Positions 43,537 to 53,997 are shown, numbered from the stretch's first letter. The stretch is 64,000 nt of DNA from Paraburkholderia sp. PGU19 (GCF_013426915.1 NZ_AP023179.1:2480001-2544000), one strand, 5' to 3'. Notes: a model not told the origin generated them from the letters alone. Made by a program: numbers and translations.

Positions 43537-44283
43537 ATGACGAAAGTGGTTCTGATCACGGGCGCGAGCCGCGGCATCGGCCGCGCAACGGCACACATGC
43601 TCGGCACGCACGGCTGGTCGGTCGGCGTGAACTACGCGACCAATGAAGCCGCCGCCAAACAGACAGCCGCCGAAGTCGGACGCGCAGGCGGCCATGCTCG
43701 CCTGATCGCGGGCGACGTCGCCGACGAAGCGCAAGTCATCGCGATGTTCGATGCAGTAGAGCATGCGTTTGGCCGCCTCGACGCGCTAGTCAACAACGCG
43801 GGCATCGTCGCGCCTTCGATGCCGCTCGCCGAGATGGACGCCACGCGCCTGAAGCGCATGTTCGACGTCAACGTGTACGGCGCGTATCTGTGCGCGCGAG
43901 AGGCGGCGCGACGCATGTCGAAGGATCGTGGCGGACATGGCGGCGTGATCGTCAACGTGTCGTCAGCGGCGTCGCGGCTTGGCTCGCCGAACGAATACGT
44001 CGATTACGCCGGCTCGAAGGGCGCGGTCGACACGATGACGATCGGCCTCGCGAAAGAACTCGGCCCGCAGGGCATCCGCGTGAACGCAGTGCGCCCCGGA
44101 CTGATCGACACCGATATCCACGCGAGCGGCGGCCGTCCCGACCGCGCCGCGGTGCTCGGCATGCAGACGCCGCTCGGCCGTCCGGGCACGGCCGACGAGG
44201 TCGCCGAAGCGATCGTCTGGTTGTTGAGCGATGCGTCATCGTATGTGAACGGCGCGCTGCTCGATGTCAGCGCGGGCCGCTGA
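43537..44283 (+). CDS. Short-chain dehydrogenase/reductase
   Basis: A 248-residue SDR. Cofactor motif TGASRGIG (residues ~9-16), NNAG, catalytic Ser in VNVSSAASR and YAGSK (Tyr and Lys) are all present, so it should be an active oxidoreductase of the classical FabG/glucose-dehydrogenase type. Substrate unknown. It lies 41 bp after LOG on the same strand. Confidence 0.88.
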   Translation: MTKVVLITGASRGIGRATAHMLGTHGWSVGVNYATNEAAAKQTAAEVGRAGGHARLIAGDVADEAQVIAMFDAVEHAFGRLDALVNNAGIVAPSMPLAEMDATRLKRMFDVNVYGAYLCAREAARRMSKDRGGHGGVIVNVSSAASRLGSPNEYVDYAGSKGAVDTMTIGLAKELGPQGIRVNAVRPGLIDTDIHASGGRPDRAAVLGMQTPLGRPGTADEVAEAIVWLLSDASSYVNGALLDVSAGR

Positions 44284-44289
44284 GCAAAA

Positions 44290-44925
44290 CTAAAACGACG
44301 ACCCCGGCTCACGCAAAAACGCAATCTCTTCATCGCTCGACGGACGCCCGAGCAGCGCATTGCGATGCGGAAAGCGCCCGAAGCGTTCGACGATCCGCGC
44401 ATGCTGTAGAGCGGAACGCGCATACGAAGAGTCCAGCCCTTGCGCTTCGAGCAGCGTGTAAAGACGCACGCCTTCACGCTGGCCTTCCACCGTCTCATCG
44501 TGCTCGAACGGAATGTACGCGAACGCGCGGTGATAAACGGTCGGCAGCAACACGTCGCTGCCCTCTTCGATCATGCGACGCGTGATGTTCATCGCCTGTG
44601 CGTCGCCGTCGTACATGCGCGCCGTTCGCCGATGACAATTGCGCGTGAACTGGTCGAGCACGATCACCAGCGCCAGCGAGCCAAGCGGCGTCCTGAGCCA
44701 TGCATCGAGTTCGTGCGCGAGCGCCGCTTCGATCGACGCACCGAATCGCTCGCGCAGCATCGTGTCGAACGCGTCGCTGCGTTTGAACCAGCGCTTCTGG
44801 TCCTTGCCATATTCATCCGAACCCGGCGTGCCGAACCAGCAAACGAGCACGTCGCGCGCCATCGGATCGAGTGCCTCGTAGTCCGCTTCCGGCGAATACG
44901 CCGCCGCGTCGAAACGCACGCTCAT
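44290..44925 (-). CDS. DUF924 family protein
   Basis: A 211-residue all-helical protein of the DUF924 family (TPR-like fold). Family patterns are visible in VLVCWFGTPG, PLGSLALVIVLDQFTRNCHR and the YHRAFAYIPFEHDE segment. It is soluble, without a signal peptide. The ATG at 44925 overlaps the AlaX stop (ATGA), so the two genes are translationally coupled. Function unknown. Confidence 0.85.
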   Translation of the reverse strand: MSVRFDAAAYSPEADYEALDPMARDVLVCWFGTPGSDEYGKDQKRWFKRSDAFDTMLRERFGASIEAALAHELDAWLRTPLGSLALVIVLDQFTRNCHRRTARMYDGDAQAMNITRRMIEEGSDVLLPTVYHRAFAYIPFEHDETVEGQREGVRLYTLLEAQGLDSSYARSALQHARIVERFGRFPHRNALLGRPSSDEEIAFLREPGSSF

Positions 44926-45653
44926 GCGAACTCCAGCACGAGCCGCCGCGTACGCGCGCTTTTCTTTTCCAGCTTCGCGACGCGCAGCGCGCCGATCTCT
45001 TCCGTGTTGTGCACATGCGTGCCGCCGCACGGCTGCAGATCGACGCCTTCGATGCGCAGCAGCCGCACCCGCCCGAGGCCCATCGGCGGCTTTACGCTCA
45101 TCGTGCGGACCAGTTCGGGGCGCGCCGCCATTTCATCGTCGGTGATCCATTGCGTCGCGACGGCATGCGCGCCGCCCACCAGTTCCGCGAGCCGCGTTTC
45201 GACGAGTTCGCGTTCAATCGGCTCGACGGTCGCGAAATCGAGGCGCGCGTAGTCGGACGTGATGCTGCAGCCATCGACGGGATACGGCAGCACCGCGCAC
45301 ATCAGGTGGCTCGCCGTGTGCAGGCGCATGTGCCGGTAGCGGCGCGTCCAGTCGATCTGCGCTGTCACCTTCTGGCCAACGGCAAGCTGCGCGAGCAGCG
45401 CTTCCTGGCCGGGCACGGGAACGTGGACGGCGTCGTCGGGCGTCGCGCCTTCGAACTTCGCCTTGCGGGTATCGGCGATCTCGATACGCGTGCCGTCGGC
45501 GAGCGTCAACGCGCCCGCGTCGCCCGCCTGGCCGCCGCCGAGGGGATAAAACACGGTTTGATCGAGATGGATGCCCTGCTCGTCGAGCGCGGTGATGGTC
45601 GCGTCGCAGTGGATCAGATAGGCGTCGTCGCGAAACAGCGCGCGCGTCGTCAT
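44922..45653 (-). CDS. Alanyl-tRNA editing protein AlaX
   Basis: A 243-residue free-standing editing domain that hydrolyses Ser- or Gly-mischarged tRNA-Ala. Zinc-binding elements HMRLHTASHL (the HxxxH) and QPCGGTHVHNTEEIG (Cys and His) are intact. The N-terminal half is the short domain seen in long-type AlaX. The ATG at 45653 was chosen. It is the first gene of the AlaX-DUF924 pair. Confidence 0.88.
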   Translation of the reverse strand: MTTRALFRDDAYLIHCDATITALDEQGIHLDQTVFYPLGGGQAGDAGALTLADGTRIEIADTRKAKFEGATPDDAVHVPVPGQEALLAQLAVGQKVTAQIDWTRRYRHMRLHTASHLMCAVLPYPVDGCSITSDYARLDFATVEPIERELVETRLAELVGGAHAVATQWITDDEMAARPELVRTMSVKPPMGLGRVRLLRIEGVDLQPCGGTHVHNTEEIGALRVAKLEKKSARTRRLVLEFA

Positions 45654-45814
45654 GGGGAGTCTCCTTTGTGCTTTGGTCGTGCCAGCGGACATTATGCCGA
45701 TGCCGCCAACGCCCGCCGCGTTCAGATTGAAGCGCTCCCGACCGAACTGTACCGGTTACTCTGGCACGACGCTTTTACGACGCGCAACACTTAGGCGCGC
45801 TGTCGGCCAGCGCG

Positions 45815-46225
45815 TCAGCCCGGATGATTGCGCATCCAGTCGGCCGTATCGAAGAACGAATGCAGCAGGCGTTCACGCAATGGCTCGGGCAGGCCGACGT
45901 CTTCCATCGCCCACGCCATGCAGCGCAGCCACTGGTCGCGCTCCACCGACGCGATCTGGAACGGCAGATGCCGCGCACGCAGACGCGGATGGCCAAAGCG
46001 GCTGATGTAGTGATCGGGGCCGCCGAGCCAGCCGCACAGGAACCAGAACAGCTTGTCGCGCGAGCCGTCGAGCGTCGGCGGATGCAGCTTGCGGATACCG
46101 GCGAAGTCGGCTTCGAGGTCCATCAGGTCGTAGAAACGGTCGACGATTTCGCGCACGCGCGCTTCGCCGCCTACCAGTTCGAAGGCCGTCGGCTGCGACG
46201 GTGCTTCGTCAATCGGATCAGTCAT
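45815..46225 (-). CDS. Group II truncated hemoglobin
   Basis: A 136-residue 2-on-2 globin. The proximal histidine is in FGHPRLRARHLPFQI, and the N-terminal LVGGEARVREIVDRFYDLMD and WLGGPDHY segments are typical of TrbO-type globins. Probable role in O2 or NO handling; that is family knowledge. It is a stand-alone gene between AlaX and the permease. Confidence 0.9.
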   Translation of the reverse strand: MTDPIDEAPSQPTAFELVGGEARVREIVDRFYDLMDLEADFAGIRKLHPPTLDGSRDKLFWFLCGWLGGPDHYISRFGHPRLRARHLPFQIASVERDQWLRCMAWAMEDVGLPEPLRERLLHSFFDTADWMRNHPG

Positions 46226-46279
46226 ACGGGCAACTACACAGTCAAAGAAATTTCAGGACGGCGGACGCTGCTTCACGCT

Positions 46280-48912
46280 TCACGCATCGCGCAGCGATTG
46301 CAGCGCGGGCCGCATCAGCACGTGACGCAGGCTGAGCCACCCGCCAACGGCCGAGCAGACGACGCCCGCCGCAATGCCCGCGGGCAGGAGCCACGGGTTG
46401 AAGTTGATCGAAAAGTCGAACACGCGCGACGCGAGCACGAAGCCGATCAGCTGCGAGCCGATCGCCGCCATGAGCCCCGACAACGCACCAACCACGACGA
46501 ACTCCGCGACCTGCACCGCGCGCACCTGCGCGTGCGACGCGCCGAGCGCGCGCAGCAGCGCGGATTCTCGCATACGCTCGTCGCGCGTGCCCGCGAGCGC
46601 GGCGTACAGCACCAGCACGCCCGCGAACAGCGTGAAGCCGAACAGGAACTGCACGGCGCCGATCACCTGGCCGATCACGCGCTGCACCTGGGTAAGAATC
46701 GGCGCGGTATCGATCGCGGTGAGGTTCGGATATTGACCGATCAGCCCGTCGATCACCGCGCGCCGCCCAGGCGGCACATGGAAGCTCGTGATGAACGTCG
46801 CCGGATAGTCCTTCAGCGCGGCAGGCGGCATCACGACAAAGAAGTTGACCTTGAACGAGCTCCAGTCGAGCTTGCGCACGCTCGTCACGGGCGCGTCGAC
46901 CTGCAGGCCCGTCACGTCGAAGCGCAGCGTGTCGCCGACCTTCACGCTGAGAATCTTCGCGAGGCCCTGCTCGATAGAAATCTGCGGTGTCGTCGCGTTG
47001 CCGTACCAGTCGCCCGACACGATCCGGTTGTCGTCCGGCAACTGCGTCGTGTACGACAGGTTGAACTCGCGATCCACCAGCCGTCGCGCATCTTCGCTCT
47101 TGAAGTCGTCGGGATTGACGGGTTTGCTGTTGATCGCGATCAGGCGGCCACGCACCATCGGCGCAAGCTCGACGCCGGGAAAACCGTGCGCCGACAGATA
47201 GTTCGTGACGAGATCGCGCTGGTCGGGCTGGATGTCGATGATGAATTCGTTCGGCGCGTCGGGCGGCGTCGAACGCTGCCAGCCTTCAATCAGATCGTTG
47301 CGCGTCATCGCGATCAGCAGCAGGCACATCAGGCCGATCGCAAGCGCGGTGATTTGCAGCGCGCTCGAATTCGCGCGCCGCTCCAGCGACGCCAGCGCGT
47401 AGCGCCAGCCAATGCCGATATGAAAGCGCTCACTGCGCACGACACGCGACGCGCCCCACAGCGCCAGACGCGCGACCAGCGCGAACAGCAGCAGTCCGCC
47501 GGCGAAGCCGCCCGCGACGATCCCGCCGATCTTCACTTCGCCCGCGGCGAGAATCAGCAGCCCGCGAACAGCACGATGCCGAGCGCGTACGCGGCCCACG
47601 CGGTGCGCCCTTCCTCGCCCCACTCTCGACGCAGCACGCGCACGGGCGGCACATGCGTCAACGGCAACAGCGGCGGCAGCGCGAAACCGACCAGCAGCAC
47701 GAGACCGGCGGCGATCCCTTCGAGCGCGGGCCAGACAGTCGGATAAGGCAACGACACGTCGATCAGGCTGCCAAGCCACCAGAAGAGCGCGAGATGCCCG
47801 CCGAAACCGAGCATCACGCCCGCCGCGCCGCCGACCAGACCGAGTCCCGCGAATTCGAACAGGAACAGCGCGCGCAAGGTTCGCTGGCTTGCGCCGAGGC
47901 AGCGCATCGCCGCGCAGCTATCCAGATGCCGCCGCATGTAGCGATGCGCGGCCATCGCGATCGCGACGGCGGCCAGCAGCGCCGTCAGAAGCGACACGAG
48001 CGTCAGGAAGTGGCTCGCGCGGTCGAGCGTCTGGCGCACCTGCGGCTGACCGTCCTGCAGCGACTCCAGCGCGTAGCCGCGCATCTTGCCGTTGTCGACG
48101 CGCTCATGCGCCCACTTCGCAAACGACGCAACCGGCTCGTCGCCGCCCGCCACCAGCAGCCTGTAAGTGACGCGGCTGCCGTAGCCCGTCAGTCCCGTCG
48201 ACGCGAGATCGTCTGCGCGCATCATCAGGCGCGGCGAGAAATTGACGAACGCGAAGCCGCGATCCAGTTCGCGCGTGATCAAGGCGCCGATCGTGAAATC
48301 GCGCCCGCCCACTTTCACCTTGTCGCCGATGCGCGCCTTCAGCGCGTCCAGCATCTGCTGATCGACCCACACCTCGCCGGGCGGCGGGATACCGCGCACT
48401 TCGCGGTCGGGCGCGCCTTCCGTGAGCGCGATTTTCAACTCGCCGCGCAACGGATAACCCGCCGACACCGCTTTCACCGCCGCCAGCCGCGAGACCGGCT
48501 GTGACCCAGACGTCGATGCCGTCGAGTTGACCATGCTGGGGAAAATAGCCGTCGTCGCCGTGTCGAGGCCGAGCGCTTTGGCTTTGTCGGCGAATTGCGG
48601 ATCGACGGGATGGTCGGAGCGGACGATGAAATCGGCGGCAATCATGCGCCGCGCATCGCGCTCTAGACCCTGATGCAGACGGTCGGCCAGAAAGCCGACG
48701 CTGGACAGCGCCGCGACGGCCAGCACGAGTGCGAGCAGCAGCATCGTCAGTTCGCCCGCGCGCCAGTCGCGCGCCGTCATGCGCAGCGACTGATGCAGCA
48801 GATGGCCCAGCGACAGCCGGTGCGAGGGGGCGCGCCGCTGATGGCGGTCACGCGGGGATTCAGGCGGAAGCTCGGGCGGAGCCTCGGTGGTGACGCGTTC
48901 GGCTTCGCTCAA
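46280..48912 (-). pseudogene. FtsX-type ABC transporter permease (YbbP-like), one-base frameshift
   Basis: A large two-module MacB/FtsX-type permease of the YbbP family. The N-terminal frame (from TTG 48912 or ATG 48780) carries the first membrane helix, a long extracytoplasmic domain and three helices. It reads YALGIVLFAG and then stops at 47554. The continuation LLILAAGEVKIGGIVAGG and the second half resume in the next frame. The break sits at plus-strand C 47561-47563; one added base gives 878 codons from 48912, the expected size. The TTG start overlaps the DUF4126 stop (TTGA) with a GGAG site upstream. The partner ATPase gene is not in the window. Confidence 0.85.
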
Positions 48913-49520
48913 TCGTGACGGCTCCGCGCGAATCGCGACACCATATGCGTCGCCATGCCGCGAAAGCCGCCCTGCACGCCGCGCCACAGACGCGGCAGCA
49001 CCCAGCTCGCGAGCACGAGGAAGCCGACCAGCAGCACGAGAAACAGCACGGGGACGAACAGCGCGAGCAGCAGCCCGCCGAACACGAGCCCGTCCTCCGC
49101 CGTCGACGTGACAACATTGGATACCGGCTCCGGCGACAGATTGATCAGCGCCCGCGTGCCGGCCTTCGTCAGATGCGATGCGCCGGCGAGCGTGCCGCCT
49201 GCCAGCGCCGCAACCGTCATCAGCGCCGGATCGGCGTGACCGAGCGCGCCGACGGCTAGCATGGCGCCCGCCGGAATGCGGATGAACGTGTGAACGGCGT
49301 CCCACAGCGAATCGAACGCGGGAATCTTGTCAGCGAGGAATTCGGCGAGCGTCAGGATGGCCGCTGCGCCGATCACCCACGGCGACTGCAGCACGGATAG
49401 CGTATCGGGAAGATGGATGAAACCGGCGCGCCCGAACACGCCCGCGATCAGGACGGTCAGATAAAGGCGCAAGCCGCTGCCCCAGGAGAGGCCCGCTGCA
49501 AGCGAAAGAGGTTCAAGCAT
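48909..49520 (-). CDS. DUF4126 family membrane protein
   Basis: A 203-residue membrane protein with four to five hydrophobic segments and Gly/Ala-rich loops (LAAGLSWGSGLRLYLTVLIAG, then ALAGGTLAGASHLTKAGTRALIN). The ATG at 49520 is preferred over a start seven codons upstream because GGAGG precedes it at the right spacing. Its stop overlaps the permease start, so the two are coupled. Function unknown. Confidence 0.8.
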   Translation of the reverse strand: MLEPLSLAAGLSWGSGLRLYLTVLIAGVFGRAGFIHLPDTLSVLQSPWVIGAAAILTLAEFLADKIPAFDSLWDAVHTFIRIPAGAMLAVGALGHADPALMTVAALAGGTLAGASHLTKAGTRALINLSPEPVSNVVTSTAEDGLVFGGLLLALFVPVLFLVLLVGFLVLASWVLPRLWRGVQGGFRGMATHMVSRFARSRHD

Positions 49521-49775
49521 GGCCGCCTCCGAGGCGCGCATCGCGTGCCGTCAGTTCCGGCGGCTGTGCCATGAAACGGTGGGAAGCGCCAGTGGCTCCC
49601 GCCCGCCGAAGCCGCCGGACCCGCGCATCAAGGCCGCGCGGAGCAATTTCAGGGTGATTTCTGTCTCATTATAGCCACGTCAATCCGCCGACCGCACGGC
49701 TGCGCGGCGGTTTGTAGCGTGATTGCGGCAATTTCCAGACGAATGGCGCGCTTTGACGAGCCAGCGGACGTCCAG

Positions 49776-50096
49776 TCAGTGCCCGGACGAGAGCTTCAAT
49801 CCGATCAGTCCGAAGACGATCAGCACCGCGCTGCCGACGCGCGCCGCCGTCACCGCCTCGCCCATCATCACGATGCCGAAAATGAACGCGCCGACCGCGC
49901 CGATGCCCGTCCAGACGGCGTAGGCCGTGCCGAGCGGCAACTGGCGCATCGCCATGGCAAGCAGCACGAAGCTGCCGAGCGCCGTCACAATCGTGAAGAC
50001 GGACGGCCAGAAGCGGGTAAAGCCTTCGGAGGTCTTGAGACCGGCCGCCCACGCGACTTCCAGCAAACCGGCGACAAACAGAAGAATCCAGGACAT
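49776..50096 (-). CDS. gdx: SMR-family guanidinium exporter (Gdx/SugE)
   Basis: A 106-residue four-helix small multidrug resistance transporter. The membrane glutamate and Gdx-type pattern are seen in [16 protein letters not shown] (Glu near residue 12-13), and the Gx[13 protein letters not shown] helix is conserved. The guanidine-II riboswitch directly upstream identifies the substrate as guanidinium, exchanged for protons. The ATG at 50096 has a GGGAG ribosome site; a start further upstream would run through the riboswitch. Confidence 0.9.
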   Translation of the reverse strand: MSWILLFVAGLLEVAWAAGLKTSEGFTRFWPSVFTIVTALGSFVLLAMAMRQLPLGTAYAVWTGIGAVGAFIFGIVMMGEAVTAARVGSAVLIVFGLIGLKLSSGH

Positions 50097-50118
50097 GAGA
50101 CGAACTCCCAATGAAGAT

Positions 50119-50162
50119 GGGGCCGTCCCCGTTGAAAGCGGATGCAGCAAGGTCGTCCTTGC
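50119..50162 (-). ncRNA. Guanidine-II (mini-ykkC) riboswitch
   Basis: On the minus strand two short hairpins follow one another: GCAAGGACGACCTTGC (50162-50147, loop ACGA) and GGGGACGGCCCC (50130-50119, loop ACGG). Two stems with ACGR tetraloops separated by a 16-nt linker are the defining pattern of mini-ykkC. It sits just after a TATAAT promoter element and 23 bp before the exporter ATG, near the GGGAG ribosome site, fitting translational control. Confidence 0.9.
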
Positions 50163-50170
50163 CGTGTGTC

Positions 50171-50176
50171 ATTATA
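50171..50176 (-). promoter_or_regulatory. -10 element of the guanidine riboswitch promoter
   Basis: A perfect TATAAT on the minus strand; transcription from about 50163-50165 would begin right at the first riboswitch hairpin. The -35 is weak. Confidence 0.55.
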
Positions 50177-50256
50177 TCAAAATGGACGGACTACTACCGC
50201 CCTCTCATACCTGATCCGATATAACGCGACGCCATGCCGCGCCCTGTCGCGGTGGG

Positions 50257-50955
50257 TCAGGCGACGCCGACCAGCCGGTAGCCGACGCCCGTCTCCGTGA
50301 CGATATGCTCGGGCTGCGCCGGATCGCGCTCCAACTTCTGCCGCAGATGCGCCATGTAGATGCGCAGATAGTGATGGCTTTCCACATGCGACGGCCCCCA
50401 CACGTCGCGCAGCAGTTGCCGGTGTGTGAGCACGCGGCCCGCGTGGCGCACGAGCGTCGCGAGCAGCCGGTATTCGAGCGGCGTCAGATGGACAGGCTCG
50501 CCGTCGCGCGACACCTGGCGCAGCGCCAGATCGACGGTCACGCCGCCGAAGTGCACCTGCGGCGTCTCGTTGGCACCGCCCTGGTTGCGCCGGCGCAGAT
50601 GCGCCCGAATCCGCGCGAGCAGTTCGGACACACCGAACGGCTTGGTCAGATAGTCGTCGGCGCCCGCGTCGAGCGCGGCCACCTTTTCGCTCTCCTGCGT
50701 GCGCGCCGACAGCACGATCACGGGCAGCTCGCTCCAGCCGCGCAGTTCGCGGATCACGTCGAGGCCGTCGGTGTCGGGCAGGCCGAGGTCGACGATCACG
50801 AGGTCGGGCTTTCGCGTCGCGGCTTCGATCAGCCCCTGCTTGCCCGTGGGCGCGTCGTACACGACCATGCCCTCGCTTTCCAGCGATGCCCGCACGAAGC
50901 GGCGAATCTGCTGTTCGTCTTCGATCAGTACGACAGTGATGCTCAGGTCACTCAT
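50257..50955 (-). CDS. kdpE: KdpE response regulator
   Basis: A 232-residue OmpR/PhoB-type response regulator. The receiver domain has acidic DEQQ, phosphoacceptor Asp in LVIVDLGLPDTDG (near residue 54-56) and Lys in DDYLTKPFG; the C-terminal winged helix is complete (TPLEYRLLATLVRHAGRVLTHRQLL). It activates kdpFABC when phosphorylated by KdpD. Its start overlaps the kdpD stop (ATGA). Confidence 0.95.
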   Translation of the reverse strand: MSDLSITVVLIEDEQQIRRFVRASLESEGMVVYDAPTGKQGLIEAATRKPDLVIVDLGLPDTDGLDVIRELRGWSELPVIVLSARTQESEKVAALDAGADDYLTKPFGVSELLARIRAHLRRRNQGGANETPQVHFGGVTVDLALRQVSRDGEPVHLTPLEYRLLATLVRHAGRVLTHRQLLRDVWGPSHVESHHYLRIYMAHLRQKLERDPAQPEHIVTETGVGYRLVGVA

Positions 50956-53813
50956 GAGTGGGTATTCGGATGCGTGTCGGCTTGTTGTCGATGAGGCGGA
51001 TCGGTGTCCTGCTCTTGCGCAGTGTCCTCGTCGAGGACGTCGGGCACGGGCGGCGGCGTTTCGATGGGCAGCGTGAACCAGAAGCGCGCGCCTTCGATGC
51101 GGCCGTCGGCGGCGACGCGGTTGGCCGCGCCGATTCTACCGCCATGCGCCTCGGCGATCGCGCGGCAGATCGCAAGGCCGAGGCCGATGCCCGGCTTCGC
51201 CGATTCCTTTTCGCCGCGCGTGAACTTCTCGAAGATGCGCGCTTCCATGCCGGGCGGCAAGCCCGGCCCTGTGTCGTCGACGGTCACGCGCACGAAGGGC
51301 TTGCCGTTCTCGTCGATGCGCTGCGCGCCGATTGTCAACGGCGTGTCGGGCGGCACGTACTTCGCCGCGTTCTCGAACAGGTTCGCGAAGAGTCGTTCAA
51401 GCAGCACGGCATCGAGTTGCAGCAACGGCAGATCGGCGGGCAGCGATACCTGCACAGGATGACGCGCGAGCGTGCGCCGGCAGTCGCGCAGCGCCGAGCC
51501 GACCGTCTCTTCGAGCAGCGACCATTGCCGGTTCAGCTTCAGACTGCCCGCCTGCAGGCGCGCCATGTCGAGCAGATTCGTGACGATGCCCGTCATGCGC
51601 AGCGCTTCTTCGTGGATCGCATCGACGAGTTCGCCTTGCGCCGCGTTGCTGGCGTCGCGCGGCTGACCGGCGAGCATCGAAGAAAAGCCGACGATCGCCG
51701 TGAGCGGCGTGCGCAGATCGTGCGAAATCGCCGACAGCAGCGAGTTGCGCAGCCGCTCGGACTCCATGTTCACGAGCGCATCGCGCGCGATATCGACGTA
51801 GTGCACGCGCTCCAGCGCGAGCGCGATTTGCGCGGCGAACGCGTCGAGCATGCGTTGCTGCTCGGGCACGTCGAGTTCGCGCTCGTCCTGCATCGCGACG
51901 GCCAGCACGCCGCGCGTACGCATCGGCGCCCGCAGCGGCAAATAGAGCGCCTTCGCGGCGGGCAACGTATCGGTGCCGTGGCCCGCGGGCTTCTGCTGGT
52001 CGTACACCCACTGACCGACATCGACGTCGAGCGAGGTCGCGTCGAGCATGATGGTCTCGTCGGGATCATCGACCTTCTGCTTCACCTGATCCGCGCTATC
52101 GGGCAACAGCACCGCGACACGCGCGCGGAACACCTCGCTCACATGACGGCTGCCGATGCCGACGATCTGCTCAGTCGTCAGCGCCGCCGCCAGTTCGCGC
52201 GCCATCGCGTACATGGCGCCCGTGCGCTGCTCGCGCCTGCGCGCGACGCTCGCCTCGTGTCGCAGGCTCGACGTCAGATGGCCGATCACGAGCGACGTCA
52301 GTAGCATGCCGAGAAAGGTCAGCAGATATTGCGTGTCCGACACCGACAACGACATGCGCGGCGGCACGAAGAAAAAGTCGAACGCGGCGACAGACAGGAA
52401 CGACAGCATCACGCCCGGGCCGCGTCCCAACTTCACGGCCGTGAAGATCACGCCGAGCAGATACAGCATCACGAGGTTCGTGAGATCGATGCGGTCGATC
52501 AGCTGGCTCGCGATCAGCGTCACGCCCGCGCAGATCGCGACGGCCCACGCGTAATTGCGCGGCGGCGAACGGCGGTCGCGCGCGGCGATCAGCGCGTCGC
52601 GCCACGCGCGCCCTTCTTCGTCGGCGCGGCGATCGCGAGTCGTTCCTGCTTCGTCGTTGCTTGCGCGGATCAGCGTGAGATCGAGGTCGCTTGCGCGTTC
52701 CGCGAGGCGCTCGCCGAACGGGCGGCGCAACCAGCGCGCGAGGCCCGTGGCGGACGAGCCGCCTGCTATCAGCTTCGACACGTTGCGCACGCGCGCGTAG
52801 CCGATCAAGGTCGAGACGGCGTCGGCGCCCGCGAGCGTCGCCGTTTCCGCGCCGAGTTCGGTGGCGAGCTTGAGCGCGTCGAGCGTGCGTTCGCGGCGTG
52901 CGTCGGAGAGCCGTTGCAGCTTGGGCGTTTCGACGTAGACGGCGATCCAGTCCGCCTTCAGGCTCGCCGCGAGACGCGCGGCGGCGCGCACCAGCAGCGG
53001 CGCCTCGGGGCCGGGCCCGACGCACACGAGGAGCCGTTCGCGCGCCTGCCAGATGCGCTGGATCGAGCGGTCGGCGCGGTACTCGCGCATTTGCGCATCG
53101 ACGCGGTCAGCCGTGCGGCGCAGCGCCAGTTCGCGCAACGCGATCAGATTGCCCTTACGGAAGAAGTTGCGCACGGCGCGCTCGGCCTGTTGCGGCATGT
53201 AGACCTTGCCGTCGCGCAGGCGGTCGAGCAGTTCTTCGGCGGGCAGGTCGACGAGCGTCACTTCGTCGGCGCGGTCGAAGACGCGGTCGGGGACTGTCTC
53301 CCATACGCGGATGCCGGTGATCTGGCCGACTACGTCGTTGAGGCTTTCGAGGTGCTGGACGTTGACGGTCGTGTAGACATCGATGCCGGCGTCGAGCAGT
53401 TCGTAGACGTCTTGCCAGCGTTTGGCGTGGCGGGCGCCTTGTACGTTCGAGTGGGCTAGCTCGTCTACGAGGATCAGTTGGGGTTTGCGTTCGAGCGCGG
53501 CGTCGAGGTCGAATTCGGCTAGCAGGCGGCCACGGTATTCGATGCGCGCGAGCGGCAGCACGTCGAGGTCTTTGAGCAGCGCTGCTGTTTCGTTGCGGCC
53601 GTGGGTTTCCGCTATTCCTACGACTACGTCGATGTTTTCTTCTTTTCGGCGACGTGCTGCTTGCAACATTGCATAGGTCTTGCCGACGCCGGCTGATGCG
53701 CCGAAAAAGATCTTCAGCTTGCCGCGTTGGCGTTTTTCTTCTTCTCGCTGGAGTTTGTCGAGTAGCTCGTCGGGGTCGGGGCGGGCATGGTGTTGGGTTT
53801 GGGGTTTTTGCAC
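50952..53813 (-). CDS. kdpD: KdpD osmosensitive potassium sensor kinase
   Basis: A 953-residue sensor kinase. Order: N-terminal KdpD domain with Walker A (FGASAGVGKTYAML, residues ~38-51), a universal-stress domain, four transmembrane helices (about residues 415-520), a GAF-like region, then HisKA (ISHDLRTPLTAIVGF) and HATPase (DTGPGLPPG). Length is normal. The start is GTG at 53813 with only a weak ribosome site. It is separated from kdpC by repeat copy 4 and its flanks rather than directly following it. Confidence 0.95.
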   Translation of the reverse strand: MQKPQTQHHARPDPDELLDKLQREEEKRQRGKLKIFFGASAGVGKTYAMLQAARRRKEENIDVVVGIAETHGRNETAALLKDLDVLPLARIEYRGRLLAEFDLDAALERKPQLILVDELAHSNVQGARHAKRWQDVYELLDAGIDVYTTVNVQHLESLNDVVGQITGIRVWETVPDRVFDRADEVTLVDLPAEELLDRLRDGKVYMPQQAERAVRNFFRKGNLIALRELALRRTADRVDAQMREYRADRSIQRIWQARERLLVCVGPGPEAPLLVRAAARLAASLKADWIAVYVETPKLQRLSDARRERTLDALKLATELGAETATLAGADAVSTLIGYARVRNVSKLIAGGSSATGLARWLRRPFGERLAERASDLDLTLIRASNDEAGTTRDRRADEEGRAWRDALIAARDRRSPPRNYAWAVAICAGVTLIASQLIDRIDLTNLVMLYLLGVIFTAVKLGRGPGVMLSFLSVAAFDFFFVPPRMSLSVSDTQYLLTFLGMLLTSLVIGHLTSSLRHEASVARRREQRTGAMYAMARELAAALTTEQIVGIGSRHVSEVFRARVAVLLPDSADQVKQKVDDPDETIMLDATSLDVDVGQWVYDQQKPAGHGTDTLPAAKALYLPLRAPMRTRGVLAVAMQDERELDVPEQQRMLDAFAAQIALALERVHYVDIARDALVNMESERLRNSLLSAISHDLRTPLTAIVGFSSMLAGQPRDASNAAQGELVDAIHEEALRMTGIVTNLLDMARLQAGSLKLNRQWSLLEETVGSALRDCRRTLARHPVQVSLPADLPLLQLDAVLLERLFANLFENAAKYVPPDTPLTIGAQRIDENGKPFVRVTVDDTGPGLPPGMEARIFEKFTRGEKESAKPGIGLGLAICRAIAEAHGGRIGAANRVAADGRIEGARFWFTLPIETPPPVPDVLDEDTAQEQDTDPPHRQQADTHPNTHS

Positions 53814-53997
53814 TTCCGTGCGGGTATGGTGACATGGTTTTTTTATGTCTGCGACGCTGAGGTGGGTTCCGCTTTGCGCGGGCGGTCTGGTTTTTTGGGG
53901 CTTTCGCTGGCATTCGCGATTTGCCTTCGTGCTTCGTGTGTCGCCCCTGTGCGCTTACCTATTCGCTGGCGTCCGCGTTTTGTTAGCTTGCTTCAAG

